Of a stretch of 23,072 nucleotides of DNA, positions 6,925 to 14,968 are shown in pieces. Location of the stretch: assembly GCA_031290855.1 (NCBI GenBank), contig JAISLM010000078.1:1-23072 (forward strand), in the 5' to 3' direction. Each line of letters begins with the position of its first letter. Position 1 is the first letter of the stretch. The DNA comes from Spirochaetaceae bacterium. GTDB taxonomy: Bacteria > Spirochaetota > Spirochaetia > Treponematales > Breznakiellaceae. A program made the position numbers and the translations under genes. The notes beneath the pieces were generated by a model, which saw nothing but the letters and a program-made list of their open reading frames with translations, did not search any database and was not told the origin of the DNA.

Positions 6925-7920
6925 ATGGTCAAAAGGATTATTGTTTGTTGCGCGTTGCTGTGCGCCGCCGCGGGAGCCGGTTTTGCTTTCGGCAAGAAGG
7001 CGGCGGAGACGGAATCGGCGCCGGCCCCGACGCCGGTGTCCCTCACCATTTACGGTCTGAAGGGACCGTCCGGGGTCGGCATGATACGGGTCTTTGAAAC
7101 GCCGCCCGAAATACCCGGCATGACGGTAAGCGTTGAGGCGCTTGCGTCCGGGGATCTGATGGCGACACGTTTCATCGCCGGAGAGGCGAAGGTCGGGATT
7201 CTGCCGGCAAACGTTGCCGCCAAGGTTGCGGCAAGCGGCAAGCCGGTTCAAGTGGCCGCCGTGACGGGGCTTGGTATGCTGAGCCTCATCTCCGGCGACC
7301 CGGCGGTAAAGACGATAGCGGACCTGAAGGGCAAGACGATAGCGGTCGCGGGACAGGGCGCCGTGCCGGATTATGTCTTCCGCAAGATACTGACGACGTA
7401 CCGGATAAACCCCGAAACCGGCGTGAAGCTGGATTACTCCCTCGCCTACCCGGAAATAGCCCAGTCGCTGATCGCGGGGCGGATAAATCTTGCGATCATC
7501 CCAGAGCCTTTCGCTACGATGGCGCTTCAGGGAGGCGGCGGAAAACTGGTACAGGTAGGCGACATTCAGGCCGAGTGGGAGAAGGCCGGCGGACAGGGCA
7601 ACTACCCGATCACCGTGCTGGTTGTCGACGCGCCGTTCGCAAAGGCGAACCCGGACGCGATCAAGACGATCATGGCAGCCGTGAAAGATTCCATCGACTG
7701 GGTGAAGGCGAACCCCGCCGAGGCGGGAGTGTTGGTCGAAAAGCATGAACTGGGGCTCAAAGCGGCGGTCGTCAAGGCGTCCGTTCCGCGCAGCAACTAC
7801 GCCTTCCTCGACGCCGTGTCCGCCCGGCCCTCGCTGGAGTCCATGTACAAAACCTTGCTGGAGTTTGCCCCCGAATCGATAGGCGGCAGACTGCCGGACG
7901 ACGGCTTCTACTACCGTTAA
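6925..7920 (+). CDS. ABC transporter solute-binding protein, NMT1/SsuA-like
   Basis: This is a 331-residue periplasmic binding protein of the NMT1/THI5-SsuA-TauA-NrtA type, which binds small organic or inorganic nutrients for import. A signal peptide (MVKRIIVCCALLCAAAGAGFAFG) starts the protein. The mature part shows the two-lobe pattern LTIYGLKGPSGVGMIRV, FIAGEAKVGILPANVAAKV, TIADLKGKTIAVAGQGAVPDY, AQSLIAGRINLAIIPEPFATM. The ATG at 6925 has an ideal AGGAGG and places the signal peptide at the N-terminus; an earlier in-frame ATG (6859) lies before the promoter's own start site. No permease or ATPase gene accompanies it. The stop codon overlaps the stop of convergent ispH by a few bases. The ligand cannot be told from the sequence. 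Confidence 0.85.
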   Translation: MVKRIIVCCALLCAAAGAGFAFGKKAAETESAPAPTPVSLTIYGLKGPSGVGMIRVFETPPEIPGMTVSVEALASGDLMATRFIAGEAKVGILPANVAAKVAASGKPVQVAAVTGLGMLSLISGDPAVKTIADLKGKTIAVAGQGAVPDYVFRKILTTYRINPETGVKLDYSLAYPEIAQSLIAGRINLAIIPEPFATMALQGGGGKLVQVGDIQAEWEKAGGQGNYPITVLVVDAPFAKANPDAIKTIMAAVKDSIDWVKANPAEAGVLVEKHELGLKAAVVKASVPRSNYAFLDAVSARPSLESMYKTLLEFAPESIGGRLPDDGFYYR

Positions 7921-8774
7921 AGCAGGGCTATCGCCCGTTCTATCTCGCCGATAAGGACATCCGGTGTGGATGTCCCGGCGGATAGGCCGACAGTGCCGAA
8001 AGAGCCGAGTTCCGGCGGCAGACAGGAAGCGTCGCTGACTATCCATGCCGGTTTTGCGTGTCCTTTCGCGACGGCGAGGAGGCGGCGGGTGTTGGAGGAG
8101 GCGGGGTCTCCCGCTATCACCAGCGCGTCCGCCTCATCGCAAAGCCCGGCGAGCGCTTCCTGACGGGCCGCCGTCGCGCCGCAGATCGTGTCATAGACGG
8201 CCAGAGCCGGGAAAAAGCGCCTTATCGCGGCGCATATCACCCTGTACTCCGCGCCGGAAATGGTCGTCTGACCTATTATCGCGGTTTTCACCGCCCCGTC
8301 CCTTGAAAAAAGCGCCTTCGCCGTCTCGAAGGCCTCCTCCCCGTTCTCGACTACAAGACTCCCCGGAGCAAACATCCTGATCCCGCGCACCTCCCCGTGA
8401 TCCTTCTCACCGGCGATAAACACGGTAAAGCCTTTCCGGGATAGCGCGAGCGCCTTCATCTGGCTCCCGCGCACCTTGGGGCAGGTGGCGTCGATTATCT
8501 TCGTGCCGCGCCGCAGCAGTTCCCCCCTCGCCGCCGGCCCTACCCCGTGAGCGCGGATCACGGTAACGGATCCGGCGAGCGTTTCCGGCAACCCGTCCTC
8601 GTCCAGCACCGAAAAGCCCGCCTCCTCCAATTCCCGAAGGGCCCGCCCGTTGTGTATCAGCGGCCCCATCGTAAAGAGCCGCGTCCGCCTTTCCTTCGCG
8701 GCCTCCCGCGCCAGATCGACGGTACGCCTCACGCCCGCGCAAAAGCCCAGAACCCGCGCCCTTATTACCCGCAT
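7917..8774 (-). CDS. ispH: 4-hydroxy-3-methylbut-2-enyl diphosphate reductase (IspH/LytB)
   Basis: IspH performs the last step of the MEP isoprenoid pathway, making IPP and DMAPP with a [4Fe-4S] cluster. The three cluster cysteines are C12 (GFCAGV), C98 (DATCPKV) and C198 (DTICGAT). Substrate-binding histidines are H41 (HNGRAL), H76 (IRAHGVG) and H126, and the proton-relay glutamate is E128 (DHGEVRG). SNTRRL and GLSAGTSTPD complete the family signature. At 285 residues it is a normal length with no S1 extension. It converges with the binding-protein gene with a 4-base tail overlap. There is no ribosome-binding site before the ATG; see the promoter entry. Confidence 0.96.
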   Translation of the reverse strand: MRVIRARVLGFCAGVRRTVDLAREAAKERRTRLFTMGPLIHNGRALRELEEAGFSVLDEDGLPETLAGSVTVIRAHGVGPAARGELLRRGTKIIDATCPKVRGSQMKALALSRKGFTVFIAGEKDHGEVRGIRMFAPGSLVVENGEEAFETAKALFSRDGAVKTAIIGQTTISGAEYRVICAAIRRFFPALAVYDTICGATAARQEALAGLCDEADALVIAGDPASSNTRRLLAVAKGHAKPAWIVSDASCLPPELGSFGTVGLSAGTSTPDVLIGEIERAIALL

Positions 8775-8781
8775 GATGTCA

Positions 8782-8810
8782 ATGATAAGCGAAAACGGAC
8801 TGTTAAGAAA
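8782..8810 (-). promoter_or_regulatory. Possible ispH promoter giving a leaderless mRNA
   Basis: Read on the minus strand, TATCAT (8782-8787) stands 7 bases before the ATG, and a weak -35 TTTCTT (8805-8810) lies 17 bases further up. The predicted start would fall at or one base before the start codon, which would explain why no ribosome-binding site is visible. The -35 is poor, so this is tentative. Confidence 0.35.
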
Positions 8811-9205
8811 CAGGCGATTTTGATAAGGCCGGATGCGGCGGGAGGGAAAGCGCAGCCGAATAATGAGATACCGTGATTTAACTTACCGGGATAAACAGTT
8901 TGCCGCTCACGGGGAGGAAGTCCGGCTTGCCTTTTGACGCGAGGAAACCGATGTTTTGCCTTATACGTCCGGTCGGACAGAACCCGCAATTATACCGGTA
9001 AAACCGCCGGACGCTCTCCAGGCAGGCGGCGGTTTACCCTGCGCGGGCCGGTTTGTCCGTCCGGTTTTACGGTTCCGGCTTCTTTTCCGGTTTAACAACA
9101 ACAGGCTGCCGCCTATGGCAGCCGTTACACTCCCTGTCGTGACAGGCTTTGACGGGACGCGGACTGCGTACTTTAGGTTACTTTTTCGATGTCCAATTGG
9201 GCCGC
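8811..9205. other. Non-coding region between divergent ispH and hemA
   Basis: No gene is credible here. The frame in front of hemA is open from 8956, but its translation is low-quality arginine/proline-rich sequence. Stems seen: 8997-9008 with 9028-9038 (GGTAAAACCGCC against GGCGGTTTACC, one bulge); GGCTGCC (9104-9110) with 9117-9123; and CCTGTC (9133-9138) with 9141-9146. CCGGTTT-like words recur between 9048 and 9092. I looked for cobalamin-riboswitch landmarks and found none. Confidence 0.5.
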
Positions 9206-9234
9206 TTGCGGGAAAGGGGCGGGCGGGCTATAGT
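9206..9234 (+). promoter_or_regulatory. Possible operon promoter placing the start at hemA ATG
   Basis: TTGCGG (9206-9211), 17 bases, then TATAGT (9229-9234). Counting six bases on, the transcript would begin at 9241, the A of the hemA ATG. The bases directly before the ATG (TTTAGCA) contain no Shine-Dalgarno sequence; purine-rich GGAAAGGGG (9211-9219) is too far away. Confidence 0.45.
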
Positions 9235-9240
9235 TTAGCA

Positions 9241-10500
9241 ATGAATATCCGCATGGCGGGAATAGATTATACAAGGGCCGGGGTCGGGGAGCGCGAGCGT
9301 TTTACCTTCACCGCCGCCGCGAGGGAGGCCGCGCTTTGCGGTGTGCGAGAGCGGTACGCGGGGACGGGTTGCGTGATCATCGCTACCTGCAACCGGACGG
9401 AGCTTTGGCTCTGTGACGAGGGCGGGGATTGTCCGCGCCCGGACAGGATTTTGAGCGAGTTGAAGAGCGTCCCATACATTGACTGTAAAAACATTTTTGT
9501 AAGCCGGGACGGGAGGGAGGCGGTCGAGCATCTTTTTTACCTTTCGGGCGGACTCAAATCGCAGATAAGGGGCGAAAACCAGATACTTTCGCAGGTAAAA
9601 GAGGCTCTCGAAGCGGCGCGGGAGGCCGGCTGCGCGACGCCTACGCTGGAGCGCCTTTTCCAAAGCGCTATAGCGGCGGCGAAGCGTGTCAGGACGGAGA
9701 CCGGCATAGCGCGCGCCGACGTGTCCGTGTCTTCCGCCGCGCTGGACTTTGTCCGTGAAAACGGTTTTGACGTGCGGGGCGCGGCAACCCTCGTGATCGG
9801 CAGCGGCGTGATAGGGAAGCTCTGCGCGGAGCTTTTTTCTCGCGCGGGCGCGGATGTCACGATGACGCGGCGGCGGCGCAACGAAAACGAGTACGCCGCG
9901 CTTCCCGGCGTCCGCGTGATAGACTATGATGGGCGCTACGAGGTTTTGGCGGAGTACAGGATCGTGATAAGCGCGACTGTCAGCCCGCACCACACGATCA
10001 CGTATCATGAGGCGGAGAAGCGCCTTCGGGACGGGGGGGAGCGCGTGTTTTTGGACCTTGCGATGCCGCGTGACATAGATCCGGCCCTGAAAGAGATCGG
10101 CGGCGTCAGGCTTTTTGACATTGACGAGATCAACGAACAGTGTCCGCTTAGGGACTGTCCCGCCGACGACGCCGAAATGATAAAGGACATAATCGATCAG
10201 GAAATGGCGGCATTTATCGAGTGGAACGCCTTCCGCGTAAACGTGGAAACGATCCTCGCCGTGCGGAACGAGGCGGCCGCTGATATGCTGAGGCGGCTTG
10301 GCACGGTGATCGGGGACTGTGCGCGGGACGAGATGGCGGAGGAGCGGCTGCGGGCCGCCGTAGCGCGGGCCGCCGGGAAGGTTATCGACAGGATGCTGTT
10401 CGGGTTGCGCGAGAATCTTGACGCGGCTCTTTGGCCGGAATGCTTTGAGGCTCTGCGGAGTGCCTCTGCCGTTGAGACTAAGGACAAGGAGAGGGCATGA
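9241..10500 (+). CDS. hemA: Glutamyl-tRNA reductase
   Basis: HemA reduces glutamyl-tRNA with NADPH to glutamate-1-semialdehyde, the entry to tetrapyrrole synthesis in the C5 pathway. The catalytic cysteine is C50 in TCNRTELW. GLKSQIRGENQILSQVKEA (104-122) is the signature loop, and TLVIGSGVIGKL (183-194) begins the NADPH-binding fold. At 419 residues it is full length, with the C-terminal dimerisation helices present. Deviations are small: the signature reads KSQIRGEN rather than the common GSMVLGEP. ATG 9241 was chosen because homology begins there; the frame upstream is unconvincing. The gene starts the operon and overlaps the next gene by 4 bases (ATGA). HemL, which uses its product, is not in the window. 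Confidence 0.95.
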   Translation: MNIRMAGIDYTRAGVGERERFTFTAAAREAALCGVRERYAGTGCVIIATCNRTELWLCDEGGDCPRPDRILSELKSVPYIDCKNIFVSRDGREAVEHLFYLSGGLKSQIRGENQILSQVKEALEAAREAGCATPTLERLFQSAIAAAKRVRTETGIARADVSVSSAALDFVRENGFDVRGAATLVIGSGVIGKLCAELFSRAGADVTMTRRRRNENEYAALPGVRVIDYDGRYEVLAEYRIVISATVSPHHTITYHEAEKRLRDGGERVFLDLAMPRDIDPALKEIGGVRLFDIDEINEQCPLRDCPADDAEMIKDIIDQEMAAFIEWNAFRVNVETILAVRNEAAADMLRRLGTVIGDCARDEMAEERLRAAVARAAGKVIDRMLFGLRENLDAALWPECFEALRSASAVETKDKERA

Positions 10501-11225
10501 GGTTGTATGTTGTCGGGATAGGGCCGGGCGATAACAAGTACCTGAGTGGAGAAGCCCGCGCCGCGCTTGCCGATTCGGAAGTGATCGCGGGTTACCCGCT
10601 GTATGTCGAGCTTGTGAGGGAGCTTGTCGCGGGCAAGGAATGTTTCTCGACGCCGATGCGTAAAGAGACGGAACGGTGCGTGTTCGCTCTGGAAAAGGCG
10701 GCGGAGGGTAAGAACGTCGCGCTCGTATGTTCAGGGGACGCGGGAGTCTACGGGATGGCCGGTCTTTGCCTGGAACTGGCGGAGGGGTATCCGGCGGTGG
10801 AGCTTGTGGTCGTCCCCGGAATCACCGCCGCGCTGTCGGGGGCGGCCCTACTGGGATCGCCGCTCTCCAACGACTTTGCCGTGATAAGCCTTTCCGACCT
10901 GCTAACGCCGTGGAGCGTTATAGAGAAACGGATCGACGGGGCGGCGAGGGGCGGCTTCGTGATATGCCTGTACAACCCTGGAAGCATGAAACGCCGCGAT
11001 CACCTTGCCGCGGCCTGCTACATCATTTTGCGGGAACGCGGCCCGGAAACGGTCTGCGGGATGGCCCGCAGTGTGGGCCGGGGCGGCGAGAGCTGCCGTG
11101 TCCTGTCCCTGGGGGAACTGCGGGAGATGACCGTCGATATGTTCACGACGGTGTTTATCGGGAACAACGAGACTGCCGTCATCAACGGAAAGATGGTAAC
11201 GCGCAGGGGTTATCCAGGCGGATGA
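10497..11225 (+). CDS. cbiH: Precorrin-3B / cobalt-factor III C17-methyltransferase
   Basis: This SAM-dependent methylase adds the C-17 methyl group and contracts the ring in corrin (cobalamin) synthesis. The tetrapyrrole-methylase fold shows YVVGIGPGDNKYL at the N-terminus, GYPLYVELV, the SAM loop VCSGDAGVYGMAGL and VVPGITAALSGAALLGSPLSNDF, then ICLYNPGSMKRRDHL and FTTVFIGN. The 242 residues match CbiH/CobJ without the C-terminal extension seen in some anaerobes. Start and stop overlap both neighbours by 4 bases, so it is translationally coupled. Whether the oxygen-independent (CbiH) or aerobic (CobJ) name is right depends on other genes. An anaerobic lifestyle is assumed, hence cbiH. Confidence 0.93.
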   Translation: MRLYVVGIGPGDNKYLSGEARAALADSEVIAGYPLYVELVRELVAGKECFSTPMRKETERCVFALEKAAEGKNVALVCSGDAGVYGMAGLCLELAEGYPAVELVVVPGITAALSGAALLGSPLSNDFAVISLSDLLTPWSVIEKRIDGAARGGFVICLYNPGSMKRRDHLAAACYIILRERGPETVCGMARSVGRGGESCRVLSLGELREMTVDMFTTVFIGNNETAVINGKMVTRRGYPGG

Positions 11226-12535
11226 CGGTCTTTATTTTTGCGGGCACGGGTGACGGCAAAAAGCTGACGGCGGCCTTGCTGGACGCGGCTGGAGAAAAAG
11301 GTCTGGATATGGAGGTCCGCGTTTACTGCGCCACGGACTACGGCGCGGAGCTTATGGAAGATGAAATCGCGCGGGGGCACGACAGGGAATCGGCTACAGG
11401 AAGGAAGCTAAGCGTGTGTTGCGGAAGGCTGGATGGAGAGGAAATCACCAATGAAATAAAACTAAATGAGCCGGATTATGTGATCGACTGCACACATCCG
11501 TTTGCCGAACTCGTCACCCGAAACATAAAGGCTGCCTGCGAAAGCGCTGGCCGCCCCTACCTGCGTCTCTTGCGTGACACCCGGACGCCGCCGCCCGCCG
11601 CTCTCGACATCGTTTATGTTGACAGTGTGGGCGAGGCCGCCGCGTTTCTCTCGGACAGGAGCGGCAACATATTCCTTACCACCGGCTCGAAGGAGGTCGG
11701 CGCGTTTGCCGGAAGCGCCTTTGCTGGAAGAGTCTATCCCCGCGTACTCCCGCTGGAAGAAAGCCTCCGCGTATGCCGCGAGGCGGGCATCGCCGCGAAA
11801 AACATCATCGCGATGCAGGGCCCCTTTTCAACGGCGCTGAACCGCGCCGTCCTCCGCGAGATAAACGCCGACTGGCTTGTCAGCAAAGAAACTGGCGCGG
11901 AGGGCGGCTTCGCCGAAAAGCTCTCCGCCGCCCTCGCCGAAGGCTGCCGTGTCCTTGCCGTCCGCCCTCCAAAAGAAGAGGGCCTCGACGCAGAGGCCAT
12001 CGTCAGCATCATCTGCGGGCCGCCGGCCCCCGCCTCTGCCACGCAAGCCGCAGCCACCCGCACCCCCGCCGCCGCTGCGCGTAAAAGATTCTTTCCGGTG
12101 TTTCATGATGTTTCCGGCGGGAAATTCCTGATCGTGGGGGCGGGGGCCGTTGCGCTGCGCCGTCTTGAAACCCTGCTCCGCTTTGACTGCCGCGTGGAAC
12201 TCGTCTCCCCGGAACTATGCCCGGAGATCGAAAGCCTCCGTGATAACGGGGACGGGCGGGTCACCGTCCGCCGGGACGTTTACAGGCCGGGATCGCTCGA
12301 CGCGGACTTCGTGATTGCCGCTACAGGCGACCGAGAGGTCAACAGGATGATAGCGGACGAGTGCGGGGCTAAAAAAATCCCGGTATCGGTGGCCGACCGC
12401 AAAGAGGAATCCACGTTCTACTTTCCCGCCGTAGTCTGCACGGACAAGCTGACAATCGGGCTAACGTCCGACGGGCACGACCATGTGGCCGTAAGCGGGG
12501 CGGCCCGGCGGATACGGGGACTTCTGGGGGTTTAG
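11222..12535 (+). CDS. Fusion: precorrin-6A reductase (CbiJ/CobK) + precorrin-2 dehydrogenase (SirC)
   Basis: This 437-residue protein joins two tetrapyrrole reductases or dehydrogenases. Residues 1-265 are CbiJ/CobK, the NAD(P)H reductase of the corrin ring (FAGTGDGKKL, DCTHPFAELVTRNIK at 89-103, FLTTGSKEV, MQGPFSTALNRAVL, LVSKETGAEGGFAEK). Residues 266-288 are an Ala/Pro/Thr linker. Residues 289-437 are a Met8p/SirC-like NAD-dependent dehydrogenase that turns precorrin-2 into sirohydrochlorin: FLIVGAGAVALRRL (302-315), candidate catalytic D392 in VADRKEESTFYFPA, and LTSDGHDHVAVSGAARRI. The ferrochelatase part of full Met8p/CysG is absent. ATG 11222 overlaps the cbiH stop. The two halves catalyse non-consecutive steps, so direct channelling is not obvious. 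Confidence 0.9.
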   Translation: MTVFIFAGTGDGKKLTAALLDAAGEKGLDMEVRVYCATDYGAELMEDEIARGHDRESATGRKLSVCCGRLDGEEITNEIKLNEPDYVIDCTHPFAELVTRNIKAACESAGRPYLRLLRDTRTPPPAALDIVYVDSVGEAAAFLSDRSGNIFLTTGSKEVGAFAGSAFAGRVYPRVLPLEESLRVCREAGIAAKNIIAMQGPFSTALNRAVLREINADWLVSKETGAEGGFAEKLSAALAEGCRVLAVRPPKEEGLDAEAIVSIICGPPAPASATQAAATRTPAAAARKRFFPVFHDVSGGKFLIVGAGAVALRRLETLLRFDCRVELVSPELCPEIESLRDNGDGRVTVRRDVYRPGSLDADFVIAATGDREVNRMIADECGAKKIPVSVADRKEESTFYFPAVVCTDKLTIGLTSDGHDHVAVSGAARRIRGLLGV

Positions 12536-12538
12536 GGC

Positions 12539-14965
12539 ATGGATAAGACACTCCGTATCGGCAGCCGCGAAAGCGCCCTTGCCGTGATACAGGCCGAGAG
12601 CGTGGCGGACGCGATAAGGCGCTTCGACAGGAACATCAAGGTGGAAATAGTCACGATTAAGACGCGGGGGGACATGATCCAGGACAGGCCGCTGGAAAGC
12701 GTCGGAGGGAAGGGGCTTTTCATAAAGGAACTCGACACGGCCCTGCTGGAAGGCCGGATCGACGCCGCCGTCCACAGTCTCAAAGACATCCCCGCCTTTT
12801 TGGAAAAGGGAATAGCGGTAAAGGCATTCCTCCGCCGCGACGATCCCGCCGACGTTCTAGTGCTGCCGTCCGGCACGACAAAGCCCGAGATGTCGAGGCC
12901 GCTCGGCTGCTCGGGCGGAAGGCGCGTTAGCCAGGCGCGGCGGCTCTTTCCCGGCTGGGAAACAATGCCCATACGCGGCAACGTCCTAACGCGCCTCAAG
13001 AAGCTGGACGAAGGCGAATACGGGGCTCTAGTCCTTGCCGCCGCCTCGCTCCTCCGCCTCCGCCTCCCGGACAGGATAAGCCGGGTCTTCAGCACGGACG
13101 AGATGATCCCGGCGGCGGGACAGGGGATAATCGCAGTATGCGCGAGGGCGGAGGACGAGGATGCGTACTTCGCCGCGATCGACGACGGGGTAAGCCGCGC
13201 CGCCGCCACCTCCGAACGCGCCTTCGTCCGCACCCTGGACGGCGGCTGCGGCAAACCGGTAGCGGCCTACGCGGAAGTATCGGGCGACGCGCTCGTCCTC
13301 TATGGCCTCTACGCGGAGGACGAGGCCTCCTTCTTCGTTACGGGAAGCGTTTCGGGGACTACGGCGGACGCGGAGGCTCCGGGGAAAGAGCTTGCGGTGA
13401 AGCTGCTCGCCGAATACCACAGGAGAAGCGGCGCGGGAAAGGGCCGGGTCACGCTTATCGGCGCGGGGCCGGGCGACCCGGGCCTCCTCACAGGCAGGGC
13501 GGAAGCCGCGCTCCGCGAAGCGGACATCGTCCTGTACGACAACCTGGCCGGGCGCGGCGTCATCGCACGTATACCGGCTACCGCGAGAACGGTCTACGTG
13601 GGGAAGAAGGCGGGGGCGCACACGCTCCGCCAGGAGGAGATCAACAGCCTGTTGCTGAAAGAAGCCGCCGCCGGAAAGAAGGTAGCGCGTCTCAAGGGCG
13701 GCGACCCCTTCCTTTTCGGGCGGGGCGGCGAGGAGTTAGAGCTTTTGAGCCTCGCGGACATCCCGTTTGAGGTGATCCCCGGCGTGAGTTCAGCCCTTGC
13801 CGTCCCGGCCTTCGCCGGCATACCGGCGACGCATCGCGGCATCTCATCACAGGTTCACATCGTAAGCGCAAGCCTTGAAGACGGGAAGGCGGACATCGAC
13901 CACCGCGCCCTGGTCCAAAGCGGCGGCACACTCGTCTTCCTGATGGGAGTATCGGCGCTGGAGTCGATTTGTTCCGGCCTCCTCGAAGCGGGGATGGGAC
14001 CGGACACGCCCGCCGCGATAATCGAGCAGGGCTCAACGGCACTACAGCGAAAAGTCGTCTCGACAATCTCCCGTTTACACGCCGAGTCCCTTGCCGCCGG
14101 TATAGGCCCGCCCGCAATCACGGTAGTGGGCGGCGTCTGCGCCCTGTCACAAAACCTGTCATGGTTTGAAAAGAGCCCTCTCTCAGGAATTCGGATAGGG
14201 GTAACGCGGCCCGCCTCGCGCTCCGCGACACTCTCCGCGCTTCTGGCAGGAGAGGGCGCCGAAGTGGTCGAAATCCCATCGATAGAGGTTGAGCCAATCG
14301 CCGACACCCCCCTCCTCGAAAAGGCGCTTTCAGGATTGCGCGGCGGGGAGTGGTTCGCCTTCACGAGCCCCGCCGGAGTCGAGGTCTTCTTCGGGAAGCT
14401 CCTGGGTTACGGGAAGGATGCCCGCGCCCTTTCCAAAAGCCGCTTCGCCGCGATAGGGAAAACGACGGCATCCTCCCTTGCGGCGCGGGGAATCGCCGCC
14501 GACCTTGTGCCGCCACAGTACAGCGGAGCTGCCCTGGGGCGACTCCTCGCCCGGACTATAGCGAAGGAAAGCGGCGACCCACTCGTGATACTCCCCCGTT
14601 CCAGGATAGCGGGCCGCGAACTACCGGACGCGCTGGCCGCCTCCGGCATCCGCTTCCTCGATATCGCCGTATACGACAACGCCCGGCCCCCCTACAGGGA
14701 CGACGCCTTTTTCCTCGACATCCTGACGGAAGGGCTGGACTGGCTCACGTTTACAAGCGCGTCCACCGTCAGCGGTTTTGTAGGCATAGCCGGGGAGGAA
14801 CGGACCAGCGCCCTGCAAAAACAGGGACTGCGCTCCCTCTGCATAGGGCGTTCGACGGAGGAAGCCGCCCGCCGCGCCGGCTTCGACACCGTAACCGCAA
14901 AAAACGCCACGCTCCCCGGCATGGTAGACGCCCTGCTGGAAGCCGTGAAATACAGGAGCTTTTGA
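12539..14965 (+). CDS. Fusion: HemC (porphobilinogen deaminase) + CobA (SUMT) + HemD (URO-III synthase)
   Basis: An 808-residue trifunctional enzyme. Residues 1-296 are hydroxymethylbilane synthase: RIGSRESALA, catalytic Asp83 in HSLKDIP, IRGNV, and dipyrromethane-cofactor attachment C237 in LDGGCGKPVA. Residues 301-540 are uroporphyrinogen-III C-methyltransferase: VTLIGAGPGDPGLLTGRA, VYVGKKAG, RLKGGDPFLFGRGGEE, VIPGVSSALAVPAFAGIPATHRG. Residues 549-808 are uroporphyrinogen-III synthase: IRIGVTRPASRS, FTSPAGVEVFF, AIGKTTASSL, DWLTFTSASTVSGF. It would take porphobilinogen to precorrin-2 in one polypeptide. The HemC part has a shortened LGCSGGRRVSQARRL in place of the usual GTSSLRR segment. It begins 3 bases after the preceding stop; a G-run at 12525-12530 serves as ribosome-binding site. 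Confidence 0.93.
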   Translation: MDKTLRIGSRESALAVIQAESVADAIRRFDRNIKVEIVTIKTRGDMIQDRPLESVGGKGLFIKELDTALLEGRIDAAVHSLKDIPAFLEKGIAVKAFLRRDDPADVLVLPSGTTKPEMSRPLGCSGGRRVSQARRLFPGWETMPIRGNVLTRLKKLDEGEYGALVLAAASLLRLRLPDRISRVFSTDEMIPAAGQGIIAVCARAEDEDAYFAAIDDGVSRAAATSERAFVRTLDGGCGKPVAAYAEVSGDALVLYGLYAEDEASFFVTGSVSGTTADAEAPGKELAVKLLAEYHRRSGAGKGRVTLIGAGPGDPGLLTGRAEAALREADIVLYDNLAGRGVIARIPATARTVYVGKKAGAHTLRQEEINSLLLKEAAAGKKVARLKGGDPFLFGRGGEELELLSLADIPFEVIPGVSSALAVPAFAGIPATHRGISSQVHIVSASLEDGKADIDHRALVQSGGTLVFLMGVSALESICSGLLEAGMGPDTPAAIIEQGSTALQRKVVSTISRLHAESLAAGIGPPAITVVGGVCALSQNLSWFEKSPLSGIRIGVTRPASRSATLSALLAGEGAEVVEIPSIEVEPIADTPLLEKALSGLRGGEWFAFTSPAGVEVFFGKLLGYGKDARALSKSRFAAIGKTTASSLAARGIAADLVPPQYSGAALGRLLARTIAKESGDPLVILPRSRIAGRELPDALAASGIRFLDIAVYDNARPPYRDDAFFLDILTEGLDWLTFTSASTVSGFVGIAGEERTSALQKQGLRSLCIGRSTEEAARRAGFDTVTAKNATLPGMVDALLEAVKYRSF

Positions 14966-14968
14966 AAA

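Noticed and set aside
6877..8046. 389-codon minus-strand frame over the binding-protein gene
   Set aside because: Arg/His-rich shadow typical of high-GC antisense frames; the + strand gene has clear family motifs.
8765..8989. 74-codon minus-strand frame upstream of ispH
   Set aside because: No recognisable motif, no ribosome-binding site and it overlaps the ispH start.
8956..9240. N-terminal extension of HemA (95 codons open in frame)
   Set aside because: Its translation is Arg/Pro-rich and unlike any GluTR; family homology starts at ATG 9241.
8811..9240. Cobalamin riboswitch upstream of the corrinoid operon
   Set aside because: Expected by function, but I could not find the conserved B12-box or GCCACTG-type landmarks; the predicted promoter is directly at the ATG.
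10727..11221. Open frame leading into the CbiJ-SirC fusion
   Set aside because: It is a shadow of cbiH in another frame; homology starts at ATG 11222.
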